The notes under the pieces were generated by a model. It did no database searches. It was not told the DNA's origin and worked only from the letters and a program-made list of their open reading frames with translations. From contig QZKR01000084.1 in NCBI GenBank assembly GCA_003598065.1, forward strand, positions 1-64,000: a DNA stretch of 64,000 bases, written 5' to 3'. Below, in pieces: positions 36,649 through 45,634 of the stretch; within the stretch, counting starts at the first letter, position 1; the number at the start of each line of letters is the position of its first letter. A program made the translations under genes and the position numbers. This DNA comes from Myxococcales bacterium (GTDB taxonomy: Bacteria; Myxococcota_A; SURF-8).

Positions 36649-38052
36649 TCATTCGTCCACCACCGCCATGAACATTCTCGCGATCTCGTGATGCCCCACC
36701 GGGTTGGGATGGATGCAGGTCAGGTCGAACCACCGTTCGCCGCCGGCCGGCGGCATGAAGCACTGACTGGCCGGGTCGGTGTTGTGGAAGCCGTGGCCGC
36801 AGAAATTTTCCAGCATGAAAATCATGTCGATGCCGAACTCGATGGCGATCTCCATGAAGGCTTCGTTGAAGCGGATGGTCGGCGCGGCGCCCTCGGGCCA
36901 TGCGCTTAGGCCCGTGAACACGGAAGCGAGACACGAATTGAGGTCGCCGGTGCCGTCGGTGTACTCGTAGGTATTGGAGGTGATGACGAAGACGCCGTTG
37001 GGGAAGCGGGCCGGGTCTTCATAAAACCAGCCGATGGCGTCGCGCATCAACTGAACGGTGTCCTCGCATTCGTCCATGATCTGCGGCAGCGTCGCGCCCT
37101 CCGTCCAGTCCTTGGCCCAGTTGTAGAGATCGTTGCCGCCGATGGTCATGACGACGAGCGTCCGCTTGGGTTCGGGCAGAGTGGGGAAACAGGTGGGAAT
37201 CTGCTGATGGGGCGGCAGAAGCAGATCATCGACGCGCGCGCCCCATTCGGCGCATTCCCTGACTTCGATCTCCGTGCCGAACTTCGCCTGCAACTGGGCC
37301 GTCAGCACGTAACGGTAATAGTCCCAGATCGCCGTCGGCGGCGAACCTTCCGTGATCGAGTCGCCCAAGAAAACGACTTTCTCGATGCCGGTGATGTCCT
37401 GATGATTGGTGCCGAGACAGTGCGAGCCGACGATGGGATTGTACTGGTCGTAGTCGGGCCCCTGGCTGCCTTCGCCGGACTTATCCTTCCAGCACTCGGC
37501 GACGGTGAGCTTGGTTTCCTCCTCGGCTTCGGGCTCCGTCTCCGTGTCGAGGTCGCCGTCTGGTTCGGGGTCGTCGTCTCCGTCGGTCGGTTCGTCGCCG
37601 TCCTCTGCCGCGTCGCCGTCCGCAAGCGGATCGCTGTCCGGCGGATCGCTCTCGTCGTCCGGCTCAGTATCCACGTCGCCGTCGAGGACCTTATCGCCAT
37701 CGGTCGAGGCGTCGTTTTCCGTCGTCTCCTCGGCGTCGGCGTCGGCGGGGATTTCCCGGGGCAGACAGTAGCCCTCCAGGCATTCGAAGCCGTCCTCGCA
37801 CAGCTCGCTTTCACCGCAGGATTCGGCCGGGAGGCAGCGATCGTTCCGACAATAGGCGGCCACGCCGCAATCGGCGTCGTTTTGGCAGAAGCGCGATTCC
37901 TGGCAGACGCCATCGACGCAAAGCATTCCGACGGGGCAATCGGTGGGGAACGTACAGCCGGCGGCCTGGCGGTCTTCACAAGCCCCCGCCAGCAATGCCG
38001 CGAGCAGCGCCAGGAAAAAGGGGAGAGACGCGTTTTTGCACCGACCGGGCAT
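36649..38052 (-). CDS. SGNH/GDSL hydrolase lipoprotein with cysteine-rich N-terminus
   Basis: 467 residues. Signal peptide with degenerate lipobox (LAGAC, Cys25). Three CxxDxDCxxGxxCxxGxC modules follow (about 33-97), then an Asp/Glu/Gly tether (about 103-180). The SGNH domain has block I VVFLGDSITEG with Ser232, and block III GGND at 305-308. The last block reads CIHPNPVGHHE: the catalytic His is there, but the usual Asp three residues before it is not (nearest Asp is five before). Expected to be an esterase or acetyl-hydrolase on carbohydrates or lipids at the surface. It follows the tetR gene by 14 bases. Confidence 0.85.
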   Translation of the reverse strand: MPGRCKNASLPFFLALLAALLAGACEDRQAAGCTFPTDCPVGMLCVDGVCQESRFCQNDADCGVAAYCRNDRCLPAESCGESELCEDGFECLEGYCLPREIPADADAEETTENDASTDGDKVLDGDVDTEPDDESDPPDSDPLADGDAAEDGDEPTDGDDDPEPDGDLDTETEPEAEEETKLTVAECWKDKSGEGSQGPDYDQYNPIVGSHCLGTNHQDITGIEKVVFLGDSITEGSPPTAIWDYYRYVLTAQLQAKFGTEIEVRECAEWGARVDDLLLPPHQQIPTCFPTLPEPKRTLVVMTIGGNDLYNWAKDWTEGATLPQIMDECEDTVQLMRDAIGWFYEDPARFPNGVFVITSNTYEYTDGTGDLNSCLASVFTGLSAWPEGAAPTIRFNEAFMEIAIEFGIDMIFMLENFCGHGFHNTDPASQCFMPPAGGERWFDLTCIHPNPVGHHEIARMFMAVVDE

Positions 38053-38066
38053 GGTTTTTTTTCCGG

Positions 38067-38753
38067 CTAAGATTTTTGCCTCGACGACTCGGCCGCCGGA
38101 GCGCCTTTTGCCGCGCCATCGGACGGCGGTTTCGCGCGCTCCACGAACAAGGCTTCCTTGGCGATTCGCAGCAGTTCTTTGAGCTGCGGTTCCAAAGATT
38201 TCTCCTCGTCCACGTCGAACAGCGGCCGCGAAACGCTGCCGAAGGCGACAGCGCCAAGCGTCATCATCATAATCAAGATGATGTAGGAACGCGGGTCCAC
38301 CTCCGGCTTGATAATGCCCATCCTCTGGCCGATTTTGATATAATCCACCAGCACCGTAATCCACGGGCGGAGGTGTTGCTTCGCCAGCGCATGCACCATG
38401 TCGAGGTTGTCGAGCGACTCCCGCATGGCGAACCGGGCGCGGTTTCTGTCGGCTTTGAAAAAATCGAGGACCATGTTGAGCGTCGAGGCGAATCGATCAT
38501 GGCCGCTCGCCGCCGCCTCCATCAGGCGCGGAACCTTGTTTTGCCAGTGCAGCATCAGGTTTTCGAGGACCGCCCGATGCAGACCTTCCTTGGAGCGGAA
38601 ATGATACACGAGCGAAGGCTTCTGCATCCCCACCGCGTCGGCGATGGACTGCAAGGTCGCGCCCTTGAAGCCGACCTCGCTGAATTGGCGCGTGGCTTCC
38701 TCGATAATTCGCTGACGCGCGTTCGGCGGCCTGTCGTCGGAATTGCGCCGCAT
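38067..38753 (-). CDS. TetR-family transcriptional regulator
   Basis: 228 residues. N-terminal TetR helix-turn-helix: RQRIIEEATRQFSEVGFKGATLQSIADAVGMQKPSLVYHFRSKEGL pattern at about 13-57. The ligand-binding half is helical, with no obvious ligand signature. It probably represses its own promoter through the palindrome at 38773-38790 and is cotranscribed with the SGNH lipoprotein gene. The Ala/Lys/Ser-rich tail is likely disordered. Confidence 0.92.
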   Translation of the reverse strand: MRRNSDDRPPNARQRIIEEATRQFSEVGFKGATLQSIADAVGMQKPSLVYHFRSKEGLHRAVLENLMLHWQNKVPRLMEAAASGHDRFASTLNMVLDFFKADRNRARFAMRESLDNLDMVHALAKQHLRPWITVLVDYIKIGQRMGIIKPEVDPRSYIILIMMMTLGAVAFGSVSRPLFDVDEEKSLEPQLKELLRIAKEALFVERAKPPSDGAAKGAPAAESSRQKS

Positions 38754-38772
38754 CTCGTTTTCCCGTTCTAAC

Positions 38773-38815
38773 GCTTGTTCAGTAATAAGCTACCGAATGT
38801 TAGATGGGTTGTCAA
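38773..38815 (-). promoter_or_regulatory. tetR promoter and probable operator
   Basis: On the minus strand TTGACA (complement of 38810-38815), 17-base spacer, TAGCTT (complement of 38787-38792). An imperfect palindrome GCTTGTT-CAGT-AATAAGC at 38773-38790 overlaps the -10, consistent with TetR autorepression. Confidence 0.5.
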
Positions 38816-38957
38816 CTTGCCAATAAATCCGCATGGAGGTCCCGCTTGTCGCCGCCTCGCCCGGCGCGCCGTTTTGACATCCGCGAAGCGATCGTTTAGC
38901 GTTTTTATCGAAGCACGACGGGCGATGACAACGGCGCCAGGCGCCGAGGGTGCCTGA

Positions 38958-40439
38958 ATGGCGATCAAAAAGTGGGGATTGCTGGCCGCGTGCGGCTTCT
39001 TTTTGGCCGTGACGGCGCATCTTTATTGGGAGGCGCACGAACGCGCCGCCTTTACCTTTCCCGTTCCCTGGCCCGATGAAACGTCTTTTCTTCTGCCGGC
39101 GCTGGCCTTCGCCGATCACGGCAGCCTTTTTACCGAAGAGTTGAATCCCGAGCGCGAAATTTTCTGGATGCCGCCCGGCTACATGCTGAGCACGGGTCTC
39201 GTCTTCGGCGTCGCCGACTTTTCTTTCAGCCGGGCGCGGGACCTTTCGGCGATCTGCGTGCTTCTCGCTCTCCCGCTGATCGTTTGCATCGTTGCGCGCT
39301 TCGGTCTGGCTTTGCCGATGAGCGTTCTTTGCTCGCTTGTATTTCTCAACCGTTATTTCGTGGCCGCGGGCAACATCGCCCGCATGGAAGCGCTGCTTGT
39401 TCTGATGCTGGCGGCGGGCTTTTTTCTGATTTTTTACGGTCGTAAAAACTGGGGATTTTCACTTTTGGCGCTTGCTCCGCTTGTCCACCCCAACGGCGTT
39501 TTCTTTCTGGCGGCGGCGGTGATTTGCGATTTGCTCTCTAAGGATGTTCCATTTCATCGATCCATGCGGAAAAAGCGCGATCTATTGCCCTTTCTTGCGG
39601 TTGTCGCGGCCTGGCTTTTTTACCTGGCGCATGTGCTCCGCAACTGGGGTGCTTTTTGGAACGACATGGCGTTTCAATTTACGTTGAAACAGCAAGGGAG
39701 CGCGCTGGCGGCTTTCCTTGAACCTGGAGCATTGGCGGTGCTGCTGATCCTGTTTCTGTGCGGACTGATCAACCGGCGAGAAAAGCTTGGCGCGGGATAC
39801 CTCCTCGCGATGGCGCTCCCGGCCTGGCTGGCCGGCTACGCGGGGCGCGTCAGCCAGATGTTCTGGTACGGGATTTTCGACATCCTCGCGTGCCTGTTCG
39901 CCGCCGCCATGGCGCTGCACGTTCTGTGGCGCCTGAGCGGCAGGCTGGCGGATCTGGCGGCAAGGCGCGCGCTTCGGCTGGCGGCCTTTGCGGCATTGTT
40001 CGCGGCGAGCCTCGTGCTGTTGTTTCTGCGCGGGGTGGTGGAATGGCCGCTCGATTATCCCCCCGCCATGACCTTCGCCGGCATGACGACGGCGGCTCCG
40101 GCTTACGTCACGCCCAGCGAGCTTGAAGAGGTCCGCGCCTTCCTCGAAACGCAAACCGCGCCGGGCAAGACGCTTTCCGTGGAGTTTTTTCCGAGCGCGG
40201 ATGGCTTGTTCTTCAAGGAAAAACCGCTCCGTTCGATGCGCATCTCCAGTCCGGTGTTTCATGCCGGACAGGCGGATTTGTTCGTCGTCCATGTCTCGCC
40301 CGCTTTGCCTGGGTGGTGGGACGCCCAGCTCAAAGAGGCTTTGGCCAAAGGGCGGATCGCCCCGGAGCGCGATCTTTTTCTGCGAAACGGGGAAAGCCTC
40401 TGGTTTGCCGGCCGACGTGAAGCGAATCGCCCCCCGTGA
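38958..40439 (+). CDS. polytopic membrane protein, GT-C glycosyltransferase-like
   Basis: 493 residues with about ten or eleven membrane helices and a C-terminal soluble part (about 385-493). The first periplasmic loop PVPWPDETSFLLPALAFADHG, with an acidic Asp-Glu pair after the first helix, and the loop LNPEREIFWMPPGYML resemble GT-C enzymes that use polyprenyl-phosphate sugars (ArnT/PMT-like). This is suggestive, not proof. No other glycan genes are adjacent. Confidence 0.7.
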   Translation: MAIKKWGLLAACGFFLAVTAHLYWEAHERAAFTFPVPWPDETSFLLPALAFADHGSLFTEELNPEREIFWMPPGYMLSTGLVFGVADFSFSRARDLSAICVLLALPLIVCIVARFGLALPMSVLCSLVFLNRYFVAAGNIARMEALLVLMLAAGFFLIFYGRKNWGFSLLALAPLVHPNGVFFLAAAVICDLLSKDVPFHRSMRKKRDLLPFLAVVAAWLFYLAHVLRNWGAFWNDMAFQFTLKQQGSALAAFLEPGALAVLLILFLCGLINRREKLGAGYLLAMALPAWLAGYAGRVSQMFWYGIFDILACLFAAAMALHVLWRLSGRLADLAARRALRLAAFAALFAASLVLLFLRGVVEWPLDYPPAMTFAGMTTAAPAYVTPSELEEVRAFLETQTAPGKTLSVEFFPSADGLFFKEKPLRSMRISSPVFHAGQADLFVVHVSPALPGWWDAQLKEALAKGRIAPERDLFLRNGESLWFAGRREANRPP

Positions 40440-40518
40440 CCGGGTCGCAGAGGAAAGCGACGATGAAGCCGCCAGCGGCCTTGGAGCCATAGCCGGTTGA
40501 TCGCGTCCGAGCGCCGGC

Positions 40519-40548
40519 TTGACCCTCGCGCTGCGGACGGCCTATAAT
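40519..40548 (+). promoter_or_regulatory. promoter of the TMEM43-like gene
   Basis: TTGACC at 40519-40524, 18-base spacer, perfect TATAAT at 40543-40548. Transcription would start near 40555, about 27 bases before the GTG start; GAGGG lies between. Confidence 0.7.
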
Positions 40549-40581
40549 GGCGCTAATGGGGCGCAACGCCGAGGGAATATT

Positions 40582-41514
40582 GTGAGCCGACCGAAAGCTC
40601 CGCTAGTGGGTTTCATTCTGCTGCTTGGCGCCGCTCTCGGGCTGGCATGGGCGGCCTTTCGTCCGGATCCCAACCTTGCCGCTTTGGAAACCCTGGCCGG
40701 CGTCTTCGACATGGCGGTGTCGCTGGACAACCCGATTCGCCCGCCGGCGCTGCCCGTCAACCAGCCCGTTCTGGCCAACGGCGAGGCGGGCCTCGCCCAG
40801 ATGCGGTACGACTCCTTGGGGCTGAGCCAAGGGCCGTTTGTGGCGATCCGGCGCTCCGTGGAGGTTTACTCCTGGAAGGAAACGCCCAGAGAAATCACGG
40901 CAACGCAGAGCGCCAGGCCGTCGCTGGAGGAGCGCTTCGTCTATACCACCGAATGGACGGCCAATCCGGTGGATTGGCGCGATTTGCACTCCTTCAAAGA
41001 CCGGCAATTCGAGATCCCGTCGTTCAAAAACCAGGATTTTCTGCCCCGGCTGCTGTCCGTCGGTCGGTTGGAGATCGACCCGGTGGAGGTGGAATTCCTC
41101 GGATGGGAGGATTACAACCTGAACTCGGGCGAGCTTGAAGTGCTTGATCGCCGACCGCACGACGCCAAATACGTCTATTCCCGCGCCGATGCGCCGCAAG
41201 ACCCTCATCCCGGCGATTGGCGCTTCAGCTACCAGGTTGTGCGCCTGGATCATGCCAATCCGGAAATTACGGTTCTGGGGAGCCTGGAACGCAACCGTCT
41301 TGTTCCTTACCTCACCCCGGGCGGTAAAAAAGTGTTCCTGATCGCCACGGGCCCTCCCTCGCGGCTCAGAAGTTTTCTTCATGACGAGATCGAGCCGCTG
41401 CGTTTGGCGGGGAGCTACGACGTCTTTCTTTTGGGATTGGCTGTCATTTTAGGCTTGGCGGCTCTCATCGGGCTGGTTTGGCGATTGCGGCCTCGGCCGG
41501 CAATGGAAGCTTGA
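40582..41514 (+). CDS. TMEM43-like membrane protein
   Basis: 310 residues. One N-terminal membrane helix (about 8-26), a large extracytoplasmic domain, and a C-terminal helix (about 278-300) with the basic tail RLRPRPAMEA. The middle carries the TMEM43 (LUMA) pattern: ALPVNQPVLANGEAGL, IRRSVEVYSWKET, YTTEWTANPVDW and DWRFSYQVV. Human TMEM43 has extra C-terminal helices; here only one is seen. Bacterial function unknown. GTG start at 40582 chosen because GAGGG and a strong promoter lie just upstream; the frame is open further back. Confidence 0.78.
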   Translation: MSRPKAPLVGFILLLGAALGLAWAAFRPDPNLAALETLAGVFDMAVSLDNPIRPPALPVNQPVLANGEAGLAQMRYDSLGLSQGPFVAIRRSVEVYSWKETPREITATQSARPSLEERFVYTTEWTANPVDWRDLHSFKDRQFEIPSFKNQDFLPRLLSVGRLEIDPVEVEFLGWEDYNLNSGELEVLDRRPHDAKYVYSRADAPQDPHPGDWRFSYQVVRLDHANPEITVLGSLERNRLVPYLTPGGKKVFLIATGPPSRLRSFLHDEIEPLRLAGSYDVFLLGLAVILGLAALIGLVWRLRPRPAMEA

Positions 41515-41586
41515 CGGGAGCGTTGACTTTCGGCTAGACAATGATTGGGGAGTCAAGATCAATCGTGTAGGGAATGGGTGGGTCTC

Positions 41587-42810
41587 ATGGCGCGCATCAT
41601 CCAGGACGACACCGTACTGTTTCTCAACTCGGAGGTGAAGCTCGAAGACCTGGATCTGACCGCACAGGAGGGCTTCATTCTCTCCCGCATCACCCGCAAG
41701 ACCGCCGTTCGCGAGGTCTACCAGCTCAGTCTGCTCGATCGCGCGGCCACCGCCTCCGTCTTGAAGAAACTTGTCGATCAGGGCGTGTTGGGGATCGACG
41801 AGCCGGAGAAAGAAGAGCCCGTCGCCGCGGCCGTGCCGCTGCCGAAACGCGACTACGGCGGTTTCATCTTCAACCTCCTGGAGTTGCAGGAAGAAATTGA
41901 TCTGCCGCAAGATCTGAAAAAGGAGATTCTTTTCGTCCATACCCAGATGGACGAGTGGACGAACTACGAATTGCTCGGTCTGACGCCCGATGCCGGCGAG
42001 GCCGCCGTGCGGACCGCATTTCTGCAGTTGTCGAAAATTTTCCATCCCGACGTCTATTTCAGGAAGCGGCTCGGTTCGTATCAGACGCGCATCAATCAGA
42101 TTTACTCCCACCTGGCCGCCGCTCACGCCACGCTCACCGATCCGGTGGAATGCGTCCAGTACCGGCGGCGCTTGATCGACGAGGGGAAAATTCTGCCGGG
42201 ACCGAACGACCTTCCCGAAGATCCCATGGAACGCGAACGGCGCTTGCAACGCCAGGCCAAGGAACAGCGCATTCTGAACAACCCGATGCTCAAACGCGTG
42301 CAGAAGGGGCGAGAGTTCTTCGAAGCAGGGGAGGCCGACATCCAGAAACAGGCCTGGATCAGCGCCGCCAACAATTTCAAATTCGCGATCATGTACGACC
42401 CCCATAACGAGTTATATAAGCACAAGGCCGAGCAGGTGAAAGACCTCGCCGACCGGGCGGCGGCGGAGCGCGTCTACCAGCGCGGTCTGGTGCTGGAATC
42501 CTACGGCCAGGACGGGTATTTCGAGATGTTCATCAAAGCCGCCACCATGTATCCGAACGGCGCGGAATTCAACGTCAAAGTGGCGCGCTCGTACTGCGAT
42601 CAAACCGACTATCGGGAAGCGCTGCCGTTCGCCAAGCGGGCGGTCGCCGTGGAGCCGAAGAACAATGAGTATCGCTTGTTATTGGGGCAGATCCTGCTAA
42701 AATTGAAAGATAAGGCAGAAGCGGCCAAACAGTTCGAGGCGGTGATCAAAGCCGAACCGGAAAACGAATTGGCGAAGAATCTTCTCAAAGAAGCGAAGAA
42801 GTGGTTCTAG
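41587..42810 (+). CDS. J-domain protein with N-terminal DUF4388-like and C-terminal TPR regions
   Basis: 407 residues. An N-terminal winged-helix-like region (about 1-70, LTAQEGFILSRITRKTAVREV) is followed by a J domain (about 126-190) with His153-Pro154-Asp155 in KIFHPDVYF. A helical linker and TPR repeats follow (about 240-405, AKRAVAVEPKNNEYRLLLGQILLKLKDKAEAAKQF pattern). The HPD shows it can stimulate an Hsp70 ATPase; the TPRs probably bind the client. The Hsp70 gene starts 42 bases downstream, so they form a dedicated pair. Such pairs occur in myxobacteria, where an Hsp70 homologue (SglK) is needed for social motility. Confidence 0.88.
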   Translation: MARIIQDDTVLFLNSEVKLEDLDLTAQEGFILSRITRKTAVREVYQLSLLDRAATASVLKKLVDQGVLGIDEPEKEEPVAAAVPLPKRDYGGFIFNLLELQEEIDLPQDLKKEILFVHTQMDEWTNYELLGLTPDAGEAAVRTAFLQLSKIFHPDVYFRKRLGSYQTRINQIYSHLAAAHATLTDPVECVQYRRRLIDEGKILPGPNDLPEDPMERERRLQRQAKEQRILNNPMLKRVQKGREFFEAGEADIQKQAWISAANNFKFAIMYDPHNELYKHKAEQVKDLADRAAAERVYQRGLVLESYGQDGYFEMFIKAATMYPNGAEFNVKVARSYCDQTDYREALPFAKRAVAVEPKNNEYRLLLGQILLKLKDKAEAAKQFEAVIKAEPENELAKNLLKEAKKWF

Positions 42811-42852
42811 CGCTGGGCGTTTGAGCGAAACGACCGGAAAAGAGGCGGGGCG

Positions 42853-44673
42853 ATGGCTCGTGTGATCGGGATAGATCTAGGCACCACCAACTCCTGCGCG
42901 GCCTACATCGAAGAAGGCGTGCCGTCGGTCATCCCCAACAAGGCCGGCTATAAAATCACGCCCTCCGTCGTGGCGATCACCGCCTCGGGCAAACGGCTGA
43001 TCGGGCACGCCGCCAAGCGTCAGGCGATCACCAACCCCACCAATACCGTTTTCTCCGTCAAACGCCTTATCGGCCGGACCTTCGACTCGCAGATCGTCCA
43101 GGCGGCGCGCATTTCCAGTCCCTACGAGCTTGAGGAAGGCCCGAACGCCGACGTGCGCATCCGGATGCACGGCAAGCTGTATTCGATCCCGGAAATCAGC
43201 GCCATGATCCTGGCGGAGATGAAAAAGGTCGCCGAAACGCACTTGGGCGAATCCGTGGAAAAAGCGGTCATCACCGTCCCCGCCTATTTCAAGGACCCGC
43301 AGCGGCAGGCCACGAAAGACGCGGGCATGATCGCCGGGCTCGACGTTCTGCGCATCCTCAACGAGCCCACGGCGGCCGCGCTGGCTTACGGCTACGGCAA
43401 GAGCATGCGCAAAAAAGTGGCCGTCTACGACCTCGGCGGCGGCACTTTCGACATCTCGATCATGGAAATCTCCGACGGCGTCTACGAAGTCATCACCTCC
43501 AACGGCGACACGTTTCTGGGCGGAGAAGATTTCGACAGCCGCATCATGGAATGGCTGCTGGACGAATTCTTCCAGGAGCACGGCGCCGATCTGCGCGAAG
43601 ACAAGATGGCGATGCAGCGGCTCAAAGACGCCGCCGAGTCGGCCAAAATTTCGCTTTCCACGGTGACGGAAACGGAGATCAATCTGCCCTTTGTCGCCGC
43701 CGACGCCGCCGGGCAGCCGCTCCACCTGCAGAAACGGCTGACGCGCGAGGAACTGGAGGAGATGGTGGCCGACCTCGTCGAGCGCACCGTCGATATCTGC
43801 CAGAAGGCGGTGCGCGACGCTCAGCTTCGCGTCGATGACGTTGACAACGTGCTTTTGGTCGGCGGCCAGACGCGCATGCCGATGGTGCAGCGTTCCGTCG
43901 CCGAATTCTTCCAGACCAAACCCCTGAAAAATCTGAATCCCGACGAGGCGGTGGCCCTGGGCGCGGCGATTCAGGGCAACATGCTGCTCGAATCCAAGTC
44001 CGACAGTCTGCTTCTGGACCTCACGCCGCACGCGCTCGGCGTAGGCATCACCGGCGGCTATTTCAAGGAGATCATCTCCAAGGATTCGCCGATTCCGATC
44101 AGCAAAAGCCACGTCTTCACGACGGAGACGGATTTTCAGGAGGCGGTGCGGATCATCGTTTTGCAGGGCGAAGGGGCGAATTCCGAGTCCAACATTCTGC
44201 TCGGCGAATTCGTGCTCAACAACATCAAACGGTCGCCGCGAGGCGAAACCCGCATCAAGGTGTTCTTCGATCTCGACGGCGACGGCACGCTCAAGGTCTC
44301 GGCGCGCGACATGGACACCGGACAGCAGCAGTCGATCATGGTCAGCGCCTACAGCTACCTGACGGAGAAGGAAATCTCCGACATGGTGGAGGACAACCGC
44401 GAATACGTGCTGGAGCAGCAATACGAGGAGACGCTGGAGCGCGTGCGTTCGAGCGTGAGCGTTCTGATTTCGTCGATCGAGTCGGCCGTCCCGCGGTTGC
44501 GCGCCCAGCTCGGCGGCAGCGCGGAAAACGAGCGAGCCCTGCAGAAAATCCTCGATATCGTCGAGAGCGGCAAAGCCGCCATCGAAGCCAACGACATGGA
44601 GCGGCTCATGGAGGTGGAAGGCTACCTCAAGCGGACCCACTCCATCCTGCAGCAAAACGCCGCTTCATCGTAA
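42853..44673 (+). CDS. Hsp70/DnaK-family chaperone, paired with a J-TPR protein
   Basis: 606 residues, slightly short of DnaK (about 638). ATPase domain with GIDLGTTNSCAA, TVPAYFKDPQRQATKDAG, ILNEPTAAALAYGYG, YDLGGGTFDISI and LVGGQTRMPMVQ; substrate-binding domain with DLTPHALGVGITGG and the linker LLLDLTP. The lid is shortened and ends NAASS, without the EEVD-like acidic tail of the housekeeping DnaK. No grpE or dnaJ of the classical operon is adjacent, so this is probably a specialised paralogue serving the J-TPR protein upstream. Confidence 0.93.
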   Translation: MARVIGIDLGTTNSCAAYIEEGVPSVIPNKAGYKITPSVVAITASGKRLIGHAAKRQAITNPTNTVFSVKRLIGRTFDSQIVQAARISSPYELEEGPNADVRIRMHGKLYSIPEISAMILAEMKKVAETHLGESVEKAVITVPAYFKDPQRQATKDAGMIAGLDVLRILNEPTAAALAYGYGKSMRKKVAVYDLGGGTFDISIMEISDGVYEVITSNGDTFLGGEDFDSRIMEWLLDEFFQEHGADLREDKMAMQRLKDAAESAKISLSTVTETEINLPFVAADAAGQPLHLQKRLTREELEEMVADLVERTVDICQKAVRDAQLRVDDVDNVLLVGGQTRMPMVQRSVAEFFQTKPLKNLNPDEAVALGAAIQGNMLLESKSDSLLLDLTPHALGVGITGGYFKEIISKDSPIPISKSHVFTTETDFQEAVRIIVLQGEGANSESNILLGEFVLNNIKRSPRGETRIKVFFDLDGDGTLKVSARDMDTGQQQSIMVSAYSYLTEKEISDMVEDNREYVLEQQYEETLERVRSSVSVLISSIESAVPRLRAQLGGSAENERALQKILDIVESGKAAIEANDMERLMEVEGYLKRTHSILQQNAASS

Positions 44674-44727
44674 AACGAACGATCGAATCGAGACCGGCGG
44701 CGCCGCGACGAGCGGCCGAAGCGCGGT

Positions 44728-45612
44728 TCAGTCGTCGCCGTCGTCGTCCTGGGGAGGCGTTGCATCACCGACCGGACCGGGGTGCGCGGCGCGGTAGAGG
44801 TCTCTCTTCAGCAGGTGCGACGGCGGAATCAGCCGCATCAATTCGGGCGGCGGCGGATCGTCGAGGTAGAAAATTTTCACGAGGTAGAGGCCGCCGGGCG
44901 CGGCCGTCTGGCCGGCGGCGCGCCGGTCCTTGGCGGCAAGAATCGCCGCCAGATCCTCCGGTTCGCGTCTGCCCGCGCCGACCTCGATCAGCGTCCCGGC
45001 GATGTTGCGCACCATGTGTTTCAGATAGGCCGTGGCGAAAATTTCCAGCACGATCACGTCGGGGTGGAAATTCGCCCGCGCCAGATCGAGCTTGTAAATA
45101 TAGCGCACGGCGTGTTTCGCCGCGCAGCCCGCCGCCTGAAACGACGTGAAGTCGTGCTCGCCCTGCAGATGCCGGGCGGCCTGCCGCATCCGCTCCAGGT
45201 CGAGCGCTTCGCGCACGTGGCCGGCGCGATGCCGCAAAAGCCCCGAGCGGATGTCGCGGTTGAGGATGTGGTACTGGTAGATTTTGCCCCGCGCGTGACG
45301 TCGGGCGTCGAAATCCATCTCCACGTCTTCCGACTTGAGCACGCAGACGTCGCGCGGCAGTTGCGTATTGAGCGCCTTGGCGATTTGCGGCCCCGGGATG
45401 CGGCATTCGGTGATGAACGTCGCCACCTGGCCGAAGGCGTGCACGCCGGCGTCCGTGCGGCCCGCGCCGTGAACGCGGCTGAACCCGCCCGTCACGCGGC
45501 GCACGGCCTCCTCCAGCAGCGCCTGGATCGTCACCCGTTCCGGCGTTTGCATCTGCCAGCCATAGTAGGCCGTGCCTTCGTATTCGATGAGCAGGCGGAT
45601 CTTGCGCGCCAT
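44728..45612 (-). CDS. truA: tRNA pseudouridine synthase A
   Basis: 294 residues. Modifies uridines 38-40 of the tRNA anticodon arm. Shows IEYEGTAYYGWQMQ, the catalytic Asp54 in GAGRTDAGVHA, FDARRHARGKIYQYHI, GEHDFTSFQAAG and FLKHMVRN-type KHMVRNIAGTLIEVG. The C-terminal Asp-rich tail (QDDDGDD) is a small extra. Convergent with the Hsp70 gene; 22 bases downstream of the barrel gene. Confidence 0.96.
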   Translation of the reverse strand: MARKIRLLIEYEGTAYYGWQMQTPERVTIQALLEEAVRRVTGGFSRVHGAGRTDAGVHAFGQVATFITECRIPGPQIAKALNTQLPRDVCVLKSEDVEMDFDARRHARGKIYQYHILNRDIRSGLLRHRAGHVREALDLERMRQAARHLQGEHDFTSFQAAGCAAKHAVRYIYKLDLARANFHPDVIVLEIFATAYLKHMVRNIAGTLIEVGAGRREPEDLAAILAAKDRRAAGQTAAPGGLYLVKIFYLDDPPPPELMRLIPPSHLLKRDLYRAAHPGPVGDATPPQDDDGDD

Positions 45613-45634
45613 CGCCGCCGCCTCGGTGTCCCGA

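Noticed and set aside
42877..44655. 592-codon minus-strand frame antisense to the Hsp70 gene
   Set aside because: Shadow frame with Arg/His/Val-rich composition; the Hsp70 motifs on the plus strand are unambiguous.
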